Below the pieces are notes generated by a model. It had not been told where the DNA came from. It saw only the letters and a list, made by a program, of their open reading frames with translations, and searched no databases. Source: Pararobbsia silviterrae (lineage in GTDB: Bacteria; Pseudomonadota; Gammaproteobacteria; Burkholderiales; Burkholderiaceae). From it: a stretch of DNA of 64,000 nucleotides. The number at the start of each line of letters is the position of its first letter. Position 1 is the first letter of the stretch. Shown piece by piece: positions 49,983 to 58,774 of this stretch. The stretch is from positions 124,001 to 188,000 of the forward strand of contig NZ_RBZU01000009.1 of the NCBI RefSeq assembly GCF_003628125.1, given 5' to 3'. Both the position numbers and the translations under genes were made by a program.

Positions 49983-52328
49983 TCAAAGATCCAGGACCAG
50001 CGCGTCGCGCGTGTCGCCGTCGTCTGTGTCGCCGTCCTGTTGCGCGGGCACGGCGCAGCAGATCAAGGCTTCCCCGTCGTCGACGGCATACGTGGGCCGT
50101 ATCGGATAGGCGACCGCGCCCTTGACGATGCGCGTGCGGCAGGTGCCGCACGTTCCGCTGCGGCAACCGAATTCGGGCGCGAGGCCGCTTGTTTCGGCTA
50201 GATCGAGCAACGTGCCCGAGGCGGGCGCCCATTGTGCGTCGTGCTTCGTTTTCGCGAACGATACCGTCACGGCTTGGGTCGCGGGTCGAGGCGCCGCTGC
50301 ATGAGTTGCTTCACGAGTTGCTTCATGAACTGCTTCATGAACTGCTTCATGGCCGGTTTCATGCGGCAATCCATGGCCCGCTTCGAGCGTGGCTTCCCGA
50401 CCTGCTTCATGGTCCGCCTCATGGTCCGCTTCGTGACCCGCTTCATCCCCCGTTTCATGCACCGTTTCACGGCCCGCTCCGTGCCCCGACGTATTCGCGG
50501 TTTCGTTCGCCGGCCGCTCGATGCGCGCACGAACGGCCGAACGCGCGGCCTTGGCGTTTGCCGCCCGGTCATCGTCGCGCACGAGGCCCGATGGCCCGAA
50601 GGCTTCGGCGTGAAGCCGCGCGTCCGAGATATTGAGCGCACGGAGTCCGTCGTAGACCGACTGCATGAACCCGCCCGGTCCACACAGATAGAAGTCGAAA
50701 TCGTCGAAGGGCAGCGTCGCTTGCAATGCCGTGATGTCGAGGCGTCCTTCGATGTCGTAATCGAGATCCGCTTCGGCGTCTTCGGGATCCGAGAGCAAGC
50801 GGACGACTTGCACCTGCCCTTGCGCACGCGTCACCAGTTCGGCGATTTCCTCGCTGAACGCACGCTCCGATAGGCTGTGCGCGGACTGGAACAACCACGT
50901 GGGCCGAATCCGGCGCTTGCGCAGGCCTTCGTACACGACGTGGCGCAGCATCGCGATCATCGGCGTGATGCCGACGCCGGCCGCAAGCAACACGGCCGGA
51001 CGCTTCTCGAACGCGTCGATGGTGAACGTACCCGCGGGTGCGCGCGCGTCGATCGTGTCGCCGATGCGCACGGCTTCGTGCAGAAAACGCGAGACGACAC
51101 CTTCGCGTTTGACGCTGATCCGATACGTGCCATCCGATGGCGCGGTCGACAAGGTGTACGTGCGAATCGCGCGTCGCGTCGCGCCCGGCATCATCACGCG
51201 GATCGGCAGATGCTGGCCGGCCGCGTGAACGGCCAAGCCCGCGCCGTCGAGCGGCTCGAGATGGAGCGACCGGATCACCGTGCTTTCGTCGACGATGCGC
51301 GCGACGCGAAACGGCCGCCACGCATCCGCCTTCGCCGCGGCGCGCAGCCGCGCCTCGACCGATGCCCAGTCGCCGGTCATCGATGCATTCGGCGACGCCC
51401 CGTCACGACGCGACGCCAATCGAAACGGCAGCGCCGCGCGACGGTAGACCACACGTTCGGGCGCAAAACGCCATAGGCGCTCGGCGCCTTGAAATGCCGC
51501 GATCTCGGGCGAGTCGAGAACGACCTCGGGCGTGCCTGTGAGTTGGACGAGATCGCCGGTCTCGAAGTCGGCGAACACGAGTCCCGCACGCGGGTTCGCG
51601 CGGAAGTTGCCGAGCGTCGAGAAAAACTGATTGCCCGCGAAATCCGGCACCGTCAGCACGCCGTCGTCTCCGATGCGCACGAATCCGGGTTTGCCGCCGC
51701 GGTGCGACACATCGACCTTGCGCTCGCTGTTCGCGAGATCGACATACGACGCGACGAAGAACGTGTCGGCGTGCCGGACGATCTCCTCGGCGCGTCCGGT
51801 CAAACGATCGGTCTCGACGATCGCGTCCGCGGCGGGCGTGCCCGGATCGCGTACATAGCGAAGGTCGCGCAGTTGAATGTACTGCGGGCAATTGCCGAAG
51901 CTTTCGCGTACGCCGACGCGGAATCCGCCTGCATCGATCTGTTCGAGCACGCCGTTCAGGCGGTTGCGTCTGCGCGTATGGAGTTCGATCCCGAGCAGCG
52001 CGATCGATGCGTCCGCCGTCCATCCCGCGCGAGCGGGATCGTCGAGCGCGGGCATCGCCGCGGCTTCGAGGGCGCGCGGCGTCGGCGTGTGGAGAAAGCC
52101 GGGCCGGCCAGCGATCAGCGTCGCCCAAGCCGTGCCGTCCGGGGCCACCGACCCCGCGACGACAAACGGCAACTGTGCGAAGAATTCGCGATGCTGATCG
52201 GGCATCTGATCGCGTACGCTGCGGCGTCCGACCGCGTCCATGCGTTCGACGACGCCCGCGTGTCGTTGAAGTTCAAGCTCGCCCGCATGCCAGGGGGATG
52301 CGGGACGGGATTCGGTCGCCGTGTTCAT
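49983..52328 (-). CDS. Fusion flavoprotein: PNPOx-like domain, FAD/NAD reductase and 2Fe-2S ferredoxin
   Basis: A 781-residue electron-transfer protein. Residues about 25-300 are a pyridoxamine-phosphate-oxidase-like split-barrel domain (REFFAQLPFVVAGSVAPDGT, GNQFFSTLGNFRANPRAGLV). About 335-450 is an FAD-binding domain (RTYTLSTAPSDGTYRISVKR). About 460-590 is the NAD domain (LLAAGVGITPMIAMLRHVVY, DFYLCGPGGFMQSVYDGLRA). About 695-775 is a plant-type ferredoxin (EFGCRSGTCGTCRTRIVKG plus ALICCAVP). Between reductase and ferredoxin lies an unusual linker of sixteen four-residue units (type xHEA, eleven histidines), encoded by 12-bp repeats. It is downstream of a GST gene on the same strand. Substrate unknown. 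Confidence 0.87.
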   Translation of the reverse strand: MNTATESRPASPWHAGELELQRHAGVVERMDAVGRRSVRDQMPDQHREFFAQLPFVVAGSVAPDGTAWATLIAGRPGFLHTPTPRALEAAAMPALDDPARAGWTADASIALLGIELHTRRRNRLNGVLEQIDAGGFRVGVRESFGNCPQYIQLRDLRYVRDPGTPAADAIVETDRLTGRAEEIVRHADTFFVASYVDLANSERKVDVSHRGGKPGFVRIGDDGVLTVPDFAGNQFFSTLGNFRANPRAGLVFADFETGDLVQLTGTPEVVLDSPEIAAFQGAERLWRFAPERVVYRRAALPFRLASRRDGASPNASMTGDWASVEARLRAAAKADAWRPFRVARIVDESTVIRSLHLEPLDGAGLAVHAAGQHLPIRVMMPGATRRAIRTYTLSTAPSDGTYRISVKREGVVSRFLHEAVRIGDTIDARAPAGTFTIDAFEKRPAVLLAAGVGITPMIAMLRHVVYEGLRKRRIRPTWLFQSAHSLSERAFSEEIAELVTRAQGQVQVVRLLSDPEDAEADLDYDIEGRLDITALQATLPFDDFDFYLCGPGGFMQSVYDGLRALNISDARLHAEAFGPSGLVRDDDRAANAKAARSAVRARIERPANETANTSGHGAGRETVHETGDEAGHEADHEADHEAGREATLEAGHGLPHETGHEAVHEAVHEATREATHAAAPRPATQAVTVSFAKTKHDAQWAPASGTLLDLAETSGLAPEFGCRSGTCGTCRTRIVKGAVAYPIRPTYAVDDGEALICCAVPAQQDGDTDDGDTRDALVLDL
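50295..50486. repeat. 12-bp tandem repeat encoding the (xHEA)n linker
   Basis: About sixteen 12-bp units related to TGCTTCATGAAC on the plus strand. Those at 50305-50350 are nearly identical and outer ones more diverged. On the minus strand they encode GHEA, DHEA, VHEA, GREA and similar units of the reductase linker. Array ends are approximate. Confidence 0.85.
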
Positions 52329-52394
52329 CGAGTACTCCTGGGCACATGGTGCGAACGCGATCGGGCAGGCCTACGCGGCGTGAGCGGGGTACGC

Positions 52395-53012
52395 CTACGC
52401 GGCGTGAACGGCCGGCGCGCCGGTCTTCACGAACTCGACGTAGCCCGGTAATGTTTCGACGCGGCCGATCCATGCCGCGACGTTCGCGTACCGCGAGAGA
52501 TCGAGATGGCCTTCGTTGGCGCGGGCGATATAGCTGAAGAGCGCGACGTCGGCAATCGTCGGGTGGTCGCCGACGAGCCACATACGGTGCGCGAGTTCGG
52601 TATCGACGAGGCTCAGCACATGTTCCGAGCGCGCCTTGACCTCGACCGGATTGCGCGGGTCGCCGAACAACGCGATCATGCGCGCCGCCGCCGGCCCGAA
52701 CGCGATCTCGCCCGATGCGACCGACAACCATCGTTGGACGCGCGCCGCGCCTTCGGGCGTGTCGGGCAGCCAGTCGGCGCGGCCGGACTTCTTCGCGAGG
52801 TAGACCAGGATCGCCGTCGAGTCCGCGATCGTCGTCGCGCCGTCGACGAGCACGGGAATCTGTCCGAACGGATTCATCTTCAGAAACTCGGGCGACTTGT
52901 GCTCGCGCGCGGCGAGGTTCACTTCGATGAGTTCATGGTCGATGCCGAGCAGGGACAAGAACAGGTGCGCACGGTGCGAATGGCCGGACAGCGGGTGGTG
53001 GTAGAGCTTCAT
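52395..53012 (-). CDS. Glutathione S-transferase
   Basis: A 205-residue GST. The N-terminal thioredoxin-like domain contains the start [20 protein letters not shown] with a Ser in the usual active-site region, the cis-Pro glutathione site [12 protein letters not shown] and the [12 protein letters not shown] motif. The C-terminal all-helical domain carries the N-capping box [15 protein letters not shown] 53012 is supported by a GAGGA sequence upstream. It lies 66 bp ahead of the fusion flavoprotein, so the two probably form an operon, perhaps for handling electrophilic compounds. Confidence 0.92.
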   Translation of the reverse strand: MKLYHHPLSGHSHRAHLFLSLLGIDHELIEVNLAAREHKSPEFLKMNPFGQIPVLVDGATTIADSTAILVYLAKKSGRADWLPDTPEGAARVQRWLSVASGEIAFGPAAARMIALFGDPRNPVEVKARSEHVLSLVDTELAHRMWLVGDHPTIADVALFSYIARANEGHLDLSRYANVAAWIGRVETLPGYVEFVKTGAPAVHAA

Positions 53013-53103
53013 GGCGGATTCCTCATGGTCGATCCGGTGGGGATCGTCTGACTGCAGTCTAGGCACGTGGGAATCGAGAATGAATAGCGCCCTGGGTCAA
53101 ATG

Positions 53104-53126
53104 ATTATTCTTGGAACGAGAATAAT
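53104..53126. promoter_or_regulatory. Palindromic operator upstream of the GST gene
   Basis: ATTATTCT (53104-53111) and AGAATAAT (53119-53126) are perfect inverted arms around a 7-bp centre, about 92 bp before the minus-strand GST start. The T-N11-A geometry suits LysR-type regulators. On the minus strand TTGACC follows it closely and could be a -35 element. Confidence 0.6.
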
Positions 53127-53177
53127 GGTGGTGGGTCGTCGATACTCGGCGCCGCGCAGTGCGCTCCGGGCTCCGGG

Positions 53178-53289
53178 GCAACGGGCAACGGGCAACGGGC
53201 GATGGGCGATGGGCGATGGGCGATGGGTGATGGGCGACAGGCGACAGGCGACAGGCGACAGGCGATGGGCAACGGGCGGCAGGCGATAC
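53178..53289. repeat. Sixteen-unit 7-bp tandem repeat upstream of the GST gene
   Basis: Sixteen consecutive heptamers of the type GCRAYRG: GCAACGG x3, GCGATGG x4, GTGATGG, GCGACAG x4, GCGATGG, GCAACGG, GCGGCAG and GCGATAC. It occupies the middle of the 568-bp gap between the GST gene and the small gene at 53581. The rest of the gap holds the palindrome at 53104-53126, the promoter region for the next gene and no supported gene. Confidence 0.95.
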
Positions 53290-53580
53290 GAGGCAGGAAA
53301 GCAGGCCGCAACGCTTGCGCCAGGCCTGAAACGACCGTTTGACGACAGGCGACGGCGGAGGGCGGCCGATCACGCTTGAAATGAGCCGCTTCGGGCACGG
53401 TGTTGCCTTAGAACGCACGCTCAGCAGTTCAGCCCTTTGATTTTGAACAAAACTGCGTAGAATACGCCGCCCGGTTTCAACCTCGTTCGACGAGCCTTCA
53501 CGCGGACCGGGCCGTGTCGAAGGCGAAGAAATGGCTTGGGCGTCCCGTCTCGGACGCGTAGTCGACGAAAGGTACAACAG

Positions 53581-53814
53581 ATGGATGTGCGGGTGAGGCG
53601 AGTGCTCGATGAGGCACTGTCTAAAATTCAGGGGGCCGACGTGTCGCCGGCGGCGTTTGCGGGCAACTATGCGTTCTGTCTCGGGATTCTGATGGGCGGG
53701 TGCGCGTGTGGCGGCGTGTCGGAGCAGGAAGCTGACGAAGAACGTGCGCGTCTGATCGCGTTGGCTGCGCTCTATGAAGTCCGCCAGAAAGTCAAACTGA
53801 GCCTGCCGAGCTGA
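53581..53814 (+). CDS. Small cysteine-containing protein of unknown function
   Basis: A 77-residue frame starting MDVRVRRVLDEAL at ATG 53581. Residues about 25-45 include a compact Gly/Cys segment (FCLGILMGGCACGGVS) followed by a charged helix (EQEADEERARLIALAALYEV) and the end KLSLPS. No family recognised. Codon use is like that of neighbours. Its last fourteen codons are repeated twice, in degraded form, downstream (see 53788-53996). Confidence 0.55.
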   Translation: MDVRVRRVLDEALSKIQGADVSPAAFAGNYAFCLGILMGGCACGGVSEQEADEERARLIALAALYEVRQKVKLSLPS

Positions 53815-53996
53815 GCGGCGAGCCCAGCGCATGGCGAGGATCAAAGTGACACACCTGTGCACGCGCGATGAATTCCGCTCGATGAGCAAGCTGAGCCTGT
53901 CGAGCTGAGTTGCATTCCCGCGCGGTGAGGGCTGATGCGACTCGCCCGCATGTGCGCCGCGAATTCCGCTTGAAGCTCAAACCGAGCCAACCGAAC
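53788..53996. repeat. Three degenerate copies of the 3' end of the preceding gene
   Basis: The gene end at about 53773-53815 (coding YEVRQKVKLSLPS and stop) is followed by a copy at about 53867-53909 that still reads DEFRSMSKLSLSS and stop. A third copy at about 53959-53999 reads REFRLKLKPSQPNR. Between copies 1 and 2 a 22-bp core has only two mismatches (53794-53815 and 53888-53909). Spacing is about 94 and 91 bp. The remainder of the gap to 54237 holds nothing recognised. Confidence 0.7.
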
Positions 53997-54237
53997 AGGA
54001 CGTTGCGTCCGGCGTGTCGTTGCGATTGACGTGACTCGCTTGGGCATTTGCCATGGGGCTTCGACGGTCACGCGTGGCTACGCCGATTGCCGTGTCATCG
54101 CCCGCCTGATTCGCTTGATCGACTTGATCCGCTCGGGATCTGCCCCTGTTTACCGCCGATCGCCGCTTGACGTCGCTGCAATCGTTCGCCGACCATCGCT
54201 CGTTTGAGCCGATGAACGGCGCGACAGGAGCGATTCC

Positions 54238-55194
54238 TTGATTCGATGGGCAGCGGTAGGCGTGGGCAATATCGCGCGACGATTCGCGCAAGGCCTGAAA
54301 TTCGTGGACGACGCCGTCTTGACGCACGTCTGGTCTCGCCGCAGCGAACCGACGGCGGCCTTTGCGGCGCAACACGGGGCGGTCGCATGCGAGCACTTCG
54401 AGGCGCTGCTCGACGCGGACGTCGACGCGGTCTACATTGCGACCGCCCATCCGTCGCATGCGGCGTTCAGCATCGCCGCGATGCGCAGGGGCAAGGCGGT
54501 GCTCTGCGAAAAGCCGGCCGCGATCGAACTGGCCGAACTCGACACGATGCTCGCGGTCGCGCAGGCCGAACGCGTGCTGTTCATGGAGGCGATGAAACCT
54601 CCGTTCTATCCGCTTTATCGTGCCTTGCGCGCGCATCTCGAAATCGATCCGATCGGCGAACCGAACTTCGTGCGCGCCGGATGCGGCGTGTCGAACTACG
54701 GCCCCGGCATGACCGATGTCGATCTCGAACGCGTCGGCGGGAGTCTGCTCGATATCGGCATCTATGAATCGTTTCTCGCGATCGACTGGCTCGGCGCGCC
54801 GCGCGATGTCCAGGCGTTCGGACGACTCGGCTGCGGCGTCGATGTGTTCGCGAGCGTCAATAGCGTGCACGAGCGCGGGATCGCCCAGTGGTATTGCGGT
54901 CTCGATCTCCATGGGCGCGGCGATGCACTGATCGGTGCGCCGGGCGGGCATGTGACGATCGACGGACCCTGGTGGAATCCGCGTACGGCGACCGTGACGT
55001 ACAAGGATGGGCGGACTGTCGAGCTCGACGTGCCGTTTGAGGGCGGCGGCCTGAACTACGAGGTTGCGCACTTCTGTGAGTTGCTCAGGCAGGGGCGCAC
55101 GCAAAGTCCCGTGATCTCGCACGCGGTCTCGCGCCAGATGATCGACGTCATTGACCGAAGCCGCGCCGCGCTTGGTTTGCGACGCGCCGAATGA
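54238..55194 (+). CDS. Gfo/Idh/MocA-family NAD(P)-dependent oxidoreductase
   Basis: A 318-residue sugar-dehydrogenase-like enzyme. The N-terminal Rossmann motif is AAVGVGNIARRFAQGL. The family active-site lysine block is KAVLCEKPAAIELAELDTML. The C-terminal domain includes GGSLLDIGIYESFLAIDWLG. The start is TTG 54238, because the Rossmann strand begins right there and an AGGAG ribosome site lies 8 bp upstream. Substrate cannot be deduced. It stands alone between two unrelated small genes. Confidence 0.87.
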   Translation: MIRWAAVGVGNIARRFAQGLKFVDDAVLTHVWSRRSEPTAAFAAQHGAVACEHFEALLDADVDAVYIATAHPSHAAFSIAAMRRGKAVLCEKPAAIELAELDTMLAVAQAERVLFMEAMKPPFYPLYRALRAHLEIDPIGEPNFVRAGCGVSNYGPGMTDVDLERVGGSLLDIGIYESFLAIDWLGAPRDVQAFGRLGCGVDVFASVNSVHERGIAQWYCGLDLHGRGDALIGAPGGHVTIDGPWWNPRTATVTYKDGRTVELDVPFEGGGLNYEVAHFCELLRQGRTQSPVISHAVSRQMIDVIDRSRAALGLRRAE

Positions 55195-55317
55195 GCGCCG
55201 GGTCGGTTGCCGCGCGCATGCGTGTCTGAGCATGCGGCGCGGCTCAGCATGCGGTGTGATGGTGGATGCGTCGCAACGGTCTGTCGACGAGAGCGGCGTC
55301 TGCGCGAACACGCGCAG

Positions 55318-55695
55318 TCAGTGACTACCGCCGCCGTGACCTCCGCCGCCCGATCCGCCGCCGCTCCAGTGGCTGCCGCCGCCTGAATGACCGCCCCAAT
55401 GGCCGTAGTAGCCGCCGTGCCAGCCCGGATAACAGCATCGGCCGCCGCCGCCGAACCACCACCAGGGTCCGCCGTAATAGGCCGTCCCATATAAGGCGTA
55501 GCCGCCGTAACCATACCCATAGCCATACGGATAGCCATAGCCGTACGGATAGGCGTAAGGGCTGTACGGATAGGCCGGGCCGGCCGCATAGGGACCATAG
55601 GGGTAGGCGACGCAGCCGCCGAGCGCCAGCAGCATTGCGCCGATCAACGCAAGAGATGCCGCAAGACGTGGCGGCCGCACGGTCGGGATCTTCAT
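55318..55695 (-). CDS. Gly/Tyr/Trp/His-rich lipoprotein
   Basis: A 125-residue predicted lipoprotein with lipobox LGGC (C28). The mature part opens with Tyr/Pro/Gly repeats (AYPYSPYAYPYGYGYPYGYG) and ends in a Gly/His/Ser/Trp-rich tail (HSGGGSHWSGGGSGGGGHGG). The style is similar to the lipoprotein at 42114-42479. It could bind metal through the His/Gly tail, but this is speculation. Convergent with the oxidoreductase gene. Confidence 0.7.
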   Translation of the reverse strand: MKIPTVRPPRLAASLALIGAMLLALGGCVAYPYGPYAAGPAYPYSPYAYPYGYGYPYGYGYGYGGYALYGTAYYGGPWWWFGGGGRCCYPGWHGGYYGHWGGHSGGGSHWSGGGSGGGGHGGGSH

Positions 55696-56004
55696 GATGA
55701 AAAGGCACGTGCCGCCAGGCAGGGCGTCGGCGAGCCGGGTTTCAGGCGCGCTTCGGCGGGGCTGCGGCAGCGTGCGTGCGCAGGTTGCATATCGGTATTG
55801 GACTCCGAAAGGCGCAGTAAAGCGCGGCAATGATGTAACGGCATTTTTCCGCACATGACCCCGTGAATCGATTGCACCGGATCGAGCCGTGATCCGCGGC
55901 CTACGCGGGCCATCTTCATTGCGCAAACATCGTAGAATATCGCGCCTTCGGGACGGGACATCCGTGCCCGACTCGAGACTCCCGATCCCACGTTCTAGAC
56001 GTCC
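55696..56004. other. Intergenic region between divergent lipoprotein and tyrosine phosphatase genes
   Basis: About 310 bp with no supported gene; it should contain both promoters. No operator or repeat stood out. Confidence 0.5.
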
Positions 56005-56475
56005 ATGCAAAGCGTATTGTTTGTCTGCCTTGGAAACATCTGCCGTTCGCCGACCGCCGAGGCCGTCATGCTCCATCTGGTCGAACAGGCCGGCCTTCAG
56101 GACCGGATCGTCGTCGATTCGGCGGGCACGGGCGACTGGCACATCGGCGAGGCGCCTGATTCGCGCGCACGGGCGTATGGCGCGCGCCGCGGCTACGATC
56201 TCGAACCGTTGCGTGCGCGTCAGGTCGCCGCGTCGGATTTCGAGCGCTTCGACCACATTCTGGCCATGGATGCCGCGAATCTTCGCGAATTGCGGCGGCA
56301 GTGCCCGGTCGCGCTGCAAGGCAAGGTGCAGTTGCTGATGGATTTCGCGCCCGGCGAGTCGGGCAGCGAGATCGCCGATCCGTACTTCGGCGGCGCGGAG
56401 GGTTTCGAGCGCGTGCTCGACGACTGCGAGACCGCATGCGCCGGTTTGCTCGACGCGTTGCGCACGCGTGAGTGA
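56005..56475 (+). CDS. Low-molecular-weight protein tyrosine phosphatase
   Basis: A 156-residue phosphatase. The catalytic P-loop CLGNICRS lies at residues 8-15 (C8, R14) and the general-acid motif DPYFGG near residue 123. In bacteria this family dephosphorylates tyrosine kinases of capsule and exopolysaccharide export and other proteins. No kinase gene is nearby. Its position just before iscR is usual in Burkholderia and does not imply a common function. Confidence 0.93.
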   Translation: MQSVLFVCLGNICRSPTAEAVMLHLVEQAGLQDRIVVDSAGTGDWHIGEAPDSRARAYGARRGYDLEPLRARQVAASDFERFDHILAMDAANLRELRRQCPVALQGKVQLLMDFAPGESGSEIADPYFGGAEGFERVLDDCETACAGLLDALRTRE

Positions 56476-56556
56476 ACGCCGATCCCGCCGGCACACGATC
56501 GCGCGCCTGAACGCACCGTGGGTTTTGTGCGCAGACGCCCGCCGCGGCGGGCATTG

Positions 56557-56632
56557 CCGCCTGGCGCCGTAAGCACCGTCCAGCGGTCAGTCCCGCCTGG
56601 CGCCGGCATTACCGCTGAACGGTCAGTCCCGC
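56557..56632. repeat. Two-copy 36-bp direct repeat upstream of iscR
   Basis: CCGCCTGGCGCCG occurs at 56557-56569 and 56593-56605, and CGGTCAGTCCCG at 56584-56595 and 56620-56632, a 36-bp period with diverged middles. It lies in the 389-bp gap between the phosphatase gene and iscR; the right part of that gap holds the isc promoter. Confidence 0.75.
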
Positions 56633-56795
56633 GCAGCGGCCGGACACGAACCGGTCCGGCTTGAGGCCCGGCGCACGCCCCGACACATGTCCTGCAGGCG
56701 TCTACCTAAAAGTGGACAATATCAGTCGGGAAATGCCATCAGGCTCATATCTGCCACGTCAGAAATGGCGCGATCAAGTAGACCTTACCGCCGTT

Positions 56796-56827
56796 AAGGT
56801 TGACTAAAAGCCTAGGGTATTTATACT
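56796..56827 (+). promoter_or_regulatory. isc operon promoter overlapped by an IscR type-1-like site
   Basis: TTGACT (56800-56805), a 16-bp spacer and TATACT (56822-56827) form a strong promoter 38 bp before iscR. The 25 bases 56796-56820 match the E. coli type-1 IscR consensus at about 18 positions, including GGTTGACTAAAA and GGGTAT, and cover the -35 element and spacer. Holo-IscR bound here would repress its own operon. Confidence 0.8.
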
Positions 56828-56864
56828 TGAGGGAAATTGTCGAGAATACGGGTCGACCACTATC

Positions 56865-57413
56865 ATGAGACTCACCACGAAAGGCCGTTTTGCCGTCACT
56901 GCGATGATCGATCTCGCGCTTCGCCAGGAGCATGGTCCTGTGACGCTCGCGGGTATTAGCCAGCGTCAGCGGATTTCGCTCTCGTATCTCGAACAGTTGT
57001 TCGGCAAGCTGCGCCGACACGAGATCGTCGAAAGCGTGCGCGGTCCCGGCGGCGGATACAACCTGGCGCGCCGCGCCGAGGAAGTGACGGTTGCCGACAT
57101 CATCATCGCCGTCGATGAACCGATCGACGCGACGCAGTGCGGCGGCAAGGGCACGTGCGATGGGACCAAGGACCTGCACGGGCACTGCATGACCCACGAA
57201 TTGTGGTCGACGCTCAACCAGAAGATGGTCGAGTACCTCGACTCGGTGTCGCTCAAGGATCTCGTCGATCAGCAGCGGCAGCGCGAAGGACAGGCGTCCG
57301 TGCTGCGCGACCGTCGCACGACGGCCGGCGCCGGCGCGAGCGAGACCGTGACGGCGACGCCCCATGCCGTGCCGCTCGGACCCAATTCGGTGTTCAACAT
57401 GGCGCGGTCCTGA
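56865..57413 (+). CDS. iscR: Iron-sulfur cluster regulator IscR
   Basis: A 182-residue Rrf2-family repressor that senses Fe-S status through a [2Fe-2S] cluster and represses the isc operon when holo. It has an N-terminal winged helix (MRLTTKGRFAVTAMIDLALR, RISLSYLEQLFGKLRRHEIV). The ligand region has C92, C98 and C108 with a following His at 111 (QCGGKGTCDG, HCMTHELW). E. coli has C92, C98, C104 and H107, so the loop is four residues longer here. The C-terminal 45 residues are an Ala/Thr-rich extension. First gene of the isc operon. Confidence 0.95.
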   Translation: MRLTTKGRFAVTAMIDLALRQEHGPVTLAGISQRQRISLSYLEQLFGKLRRHEIVESVRGPGGGYNLARRAEEVTVADIIIAVDEPIDATQCGGKGTCDGTKDLHGHCMTHELWSTLNQKMVEYLDSVSLKDLVDQQRQREGQASVLRDRRTTAGAGASETVTATPHAVPLGPNSVFNMARS

Positions 57414-57492
57414 GCCCGCGCGGCGCGGTCCTCAACGTGCGACACCTCCCCACACATTCGACGACAGATCGAACGCAGATTCGGAGTAATTG

Positions 57493-58716
57493 ATGAACAA
57501 GGCTCTTCCCCATTTGCCCATTTACATGGACTACAGCGCGACGACCCCGGTCGATCCGCGTGTCGTCGACAAGATGATCCCGTATCTGCGCGAGCAGTTC
57601 GGCAATCCCGCGTCGCGCAGCCACAGCTACGGCTGGGACGCGGAGCGTGCGGTCGAGGAAGCGCGCGAACAAGTTGCGGCGCTCGTGCATGCGGATCCGC
57701 GCGAAATCATCTGGACGTCGGGCGCGACCGAGTCGAACAACCTCGCGATCAAGGGCGCCGCGCACTTCTATAAGGGCAAGGGCAAGCACATCATCACCGT
57801 GAAGACCGAGCACAAGGCCGTGCTCGATACGACGCGCGAACTCGAACGCGAAGGCTTCGAAGTCACGTATCTCGACGTGCTCGACAACGGCTTGATCGAC
57901 CTCGCGGCATTCGAAGCGGCGATCCGCCCGGATACGATTCTCGTGTCGATCATGTACGTCAACAACGAGATCGGCGTCGTTCAGGACATCGCGAAGATCG
58001 GCGAGATCACGCGCGCGAAGGGCATCGTGTTCCACGTCGACGCGGCGCAGGCGACGGGCAAGGTCGTCATCGACCTCGAAACGCTCAAAGTCGATCTGAT
58101 GTCGTTCTCGGCGCACAAGACCTATGGCCCGAAGGGCATCGGCGCGCTGTACGTGCGCCGCAAGCCTCGCGTGCGTATCGAGGCGCAGATGCACGGCGGC
58201 GGTCACGAGCGCGGCATGCGTTCGGGCACGCTCGCGACGCACCAGATCGTCGGCATGGGCGAGGCGTTCCGGATCGCGCGTGAAGAGATGGCGACCGAGA
58301 ACGAGCGTGTGCGCATGCTGCGCGATCGCTTGCTCGCGGGTCTCAGCGAGATCGAGGAAACGTATGTGAACGGCGACATGGAGCATCGTGTGCCGCACAA
58401 CCTCAATATCAGCTTCAACTTCGTCGAAGGCGAGTCGCTGATCATGGCGGTCAAGGATGTCGCGGTTTCGTCGGGTTCGGCGTGTACGTCGGCATCGCTC
58501 GAACCGTCGTACGTGTTGCGCGCGCTGGGCCGCAACGACGAACTCGCGCACAGCTCGATTCGCTTCACGGTCGGCCGTTTCACGACCGAGGAGGATGTCG
58601 AGTACGTGATCAATCTGATGAAGAGCAAGATCCAGAAGCTGCGCGATTTGTCGCCGCTCTGGGAAATGTACAAGGACGGGGTCGATCTCAATTCGATCCA
58701 ATGGGCCGCGCATTGA
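57493..58716 (+). CDS. iscS: Cysteine desulfurase IscS
   Basis: A 407-residue PLP enzyme that removes sulfur from cysteine and passes it as persulfide to IscU and other acceptors. The PLP-lysine motif is [12 protein letters not shown]. The mobile-loop cysteine lies in [14 protein letters not shown], the group I type. Early motif: [17 protein letters not shown] 57493 is chosen, with an in-frame TTG one codon earlier. Length equals E. coli IscS plus three residues. It lies 79 bp after iscR. Confidence 0.97.
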   Translation: MNKALPHLPIYMDYSATTPVDPRVVDKMIPYLREQFGNPASRSHSYGWDAERAVEEAREQVAALVHADPREIIWTSGATESNNLAIKGAAHFYKGKGKHIITVKTEHKAVLDTTRELEREGFEVTYLDVLDNGLIDLAAFEAAIRPDTILVSIMYVNNEIGVVQDIAKIGEITRAKGIVFHVDAAQATGKVVIDLETLKVDLMSFSAHKTYGPKGIGALYVRRKPRVRIEAQMHGGGHERGMRSGTLATHQIVGMGEAFRIAREEMATENERVRMLRDRLLAGLSEIEETYVNGDMEHRVPHNLNISFNFVEGESLIMAVKDVAVSSGSACTSASLEPSYVLRALGRNDELAHSSIRFTVGRFTTEEDVEYVINLMKSKIQKLRDLSPLWEMYKDGVDLNSIQWAAH

Positions 58717-58774
58717 CGATGCGCGCCACGCGATCCAATTAAAACGAAATCCCCCACAATTCAGGAGTATCGAA

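Noticed and set aside
53178-53289. Heptamer array considered as a CRISPR
   Set aside because: Units are 7 bp and directly abutting, with no unique spacers and no cas genes.
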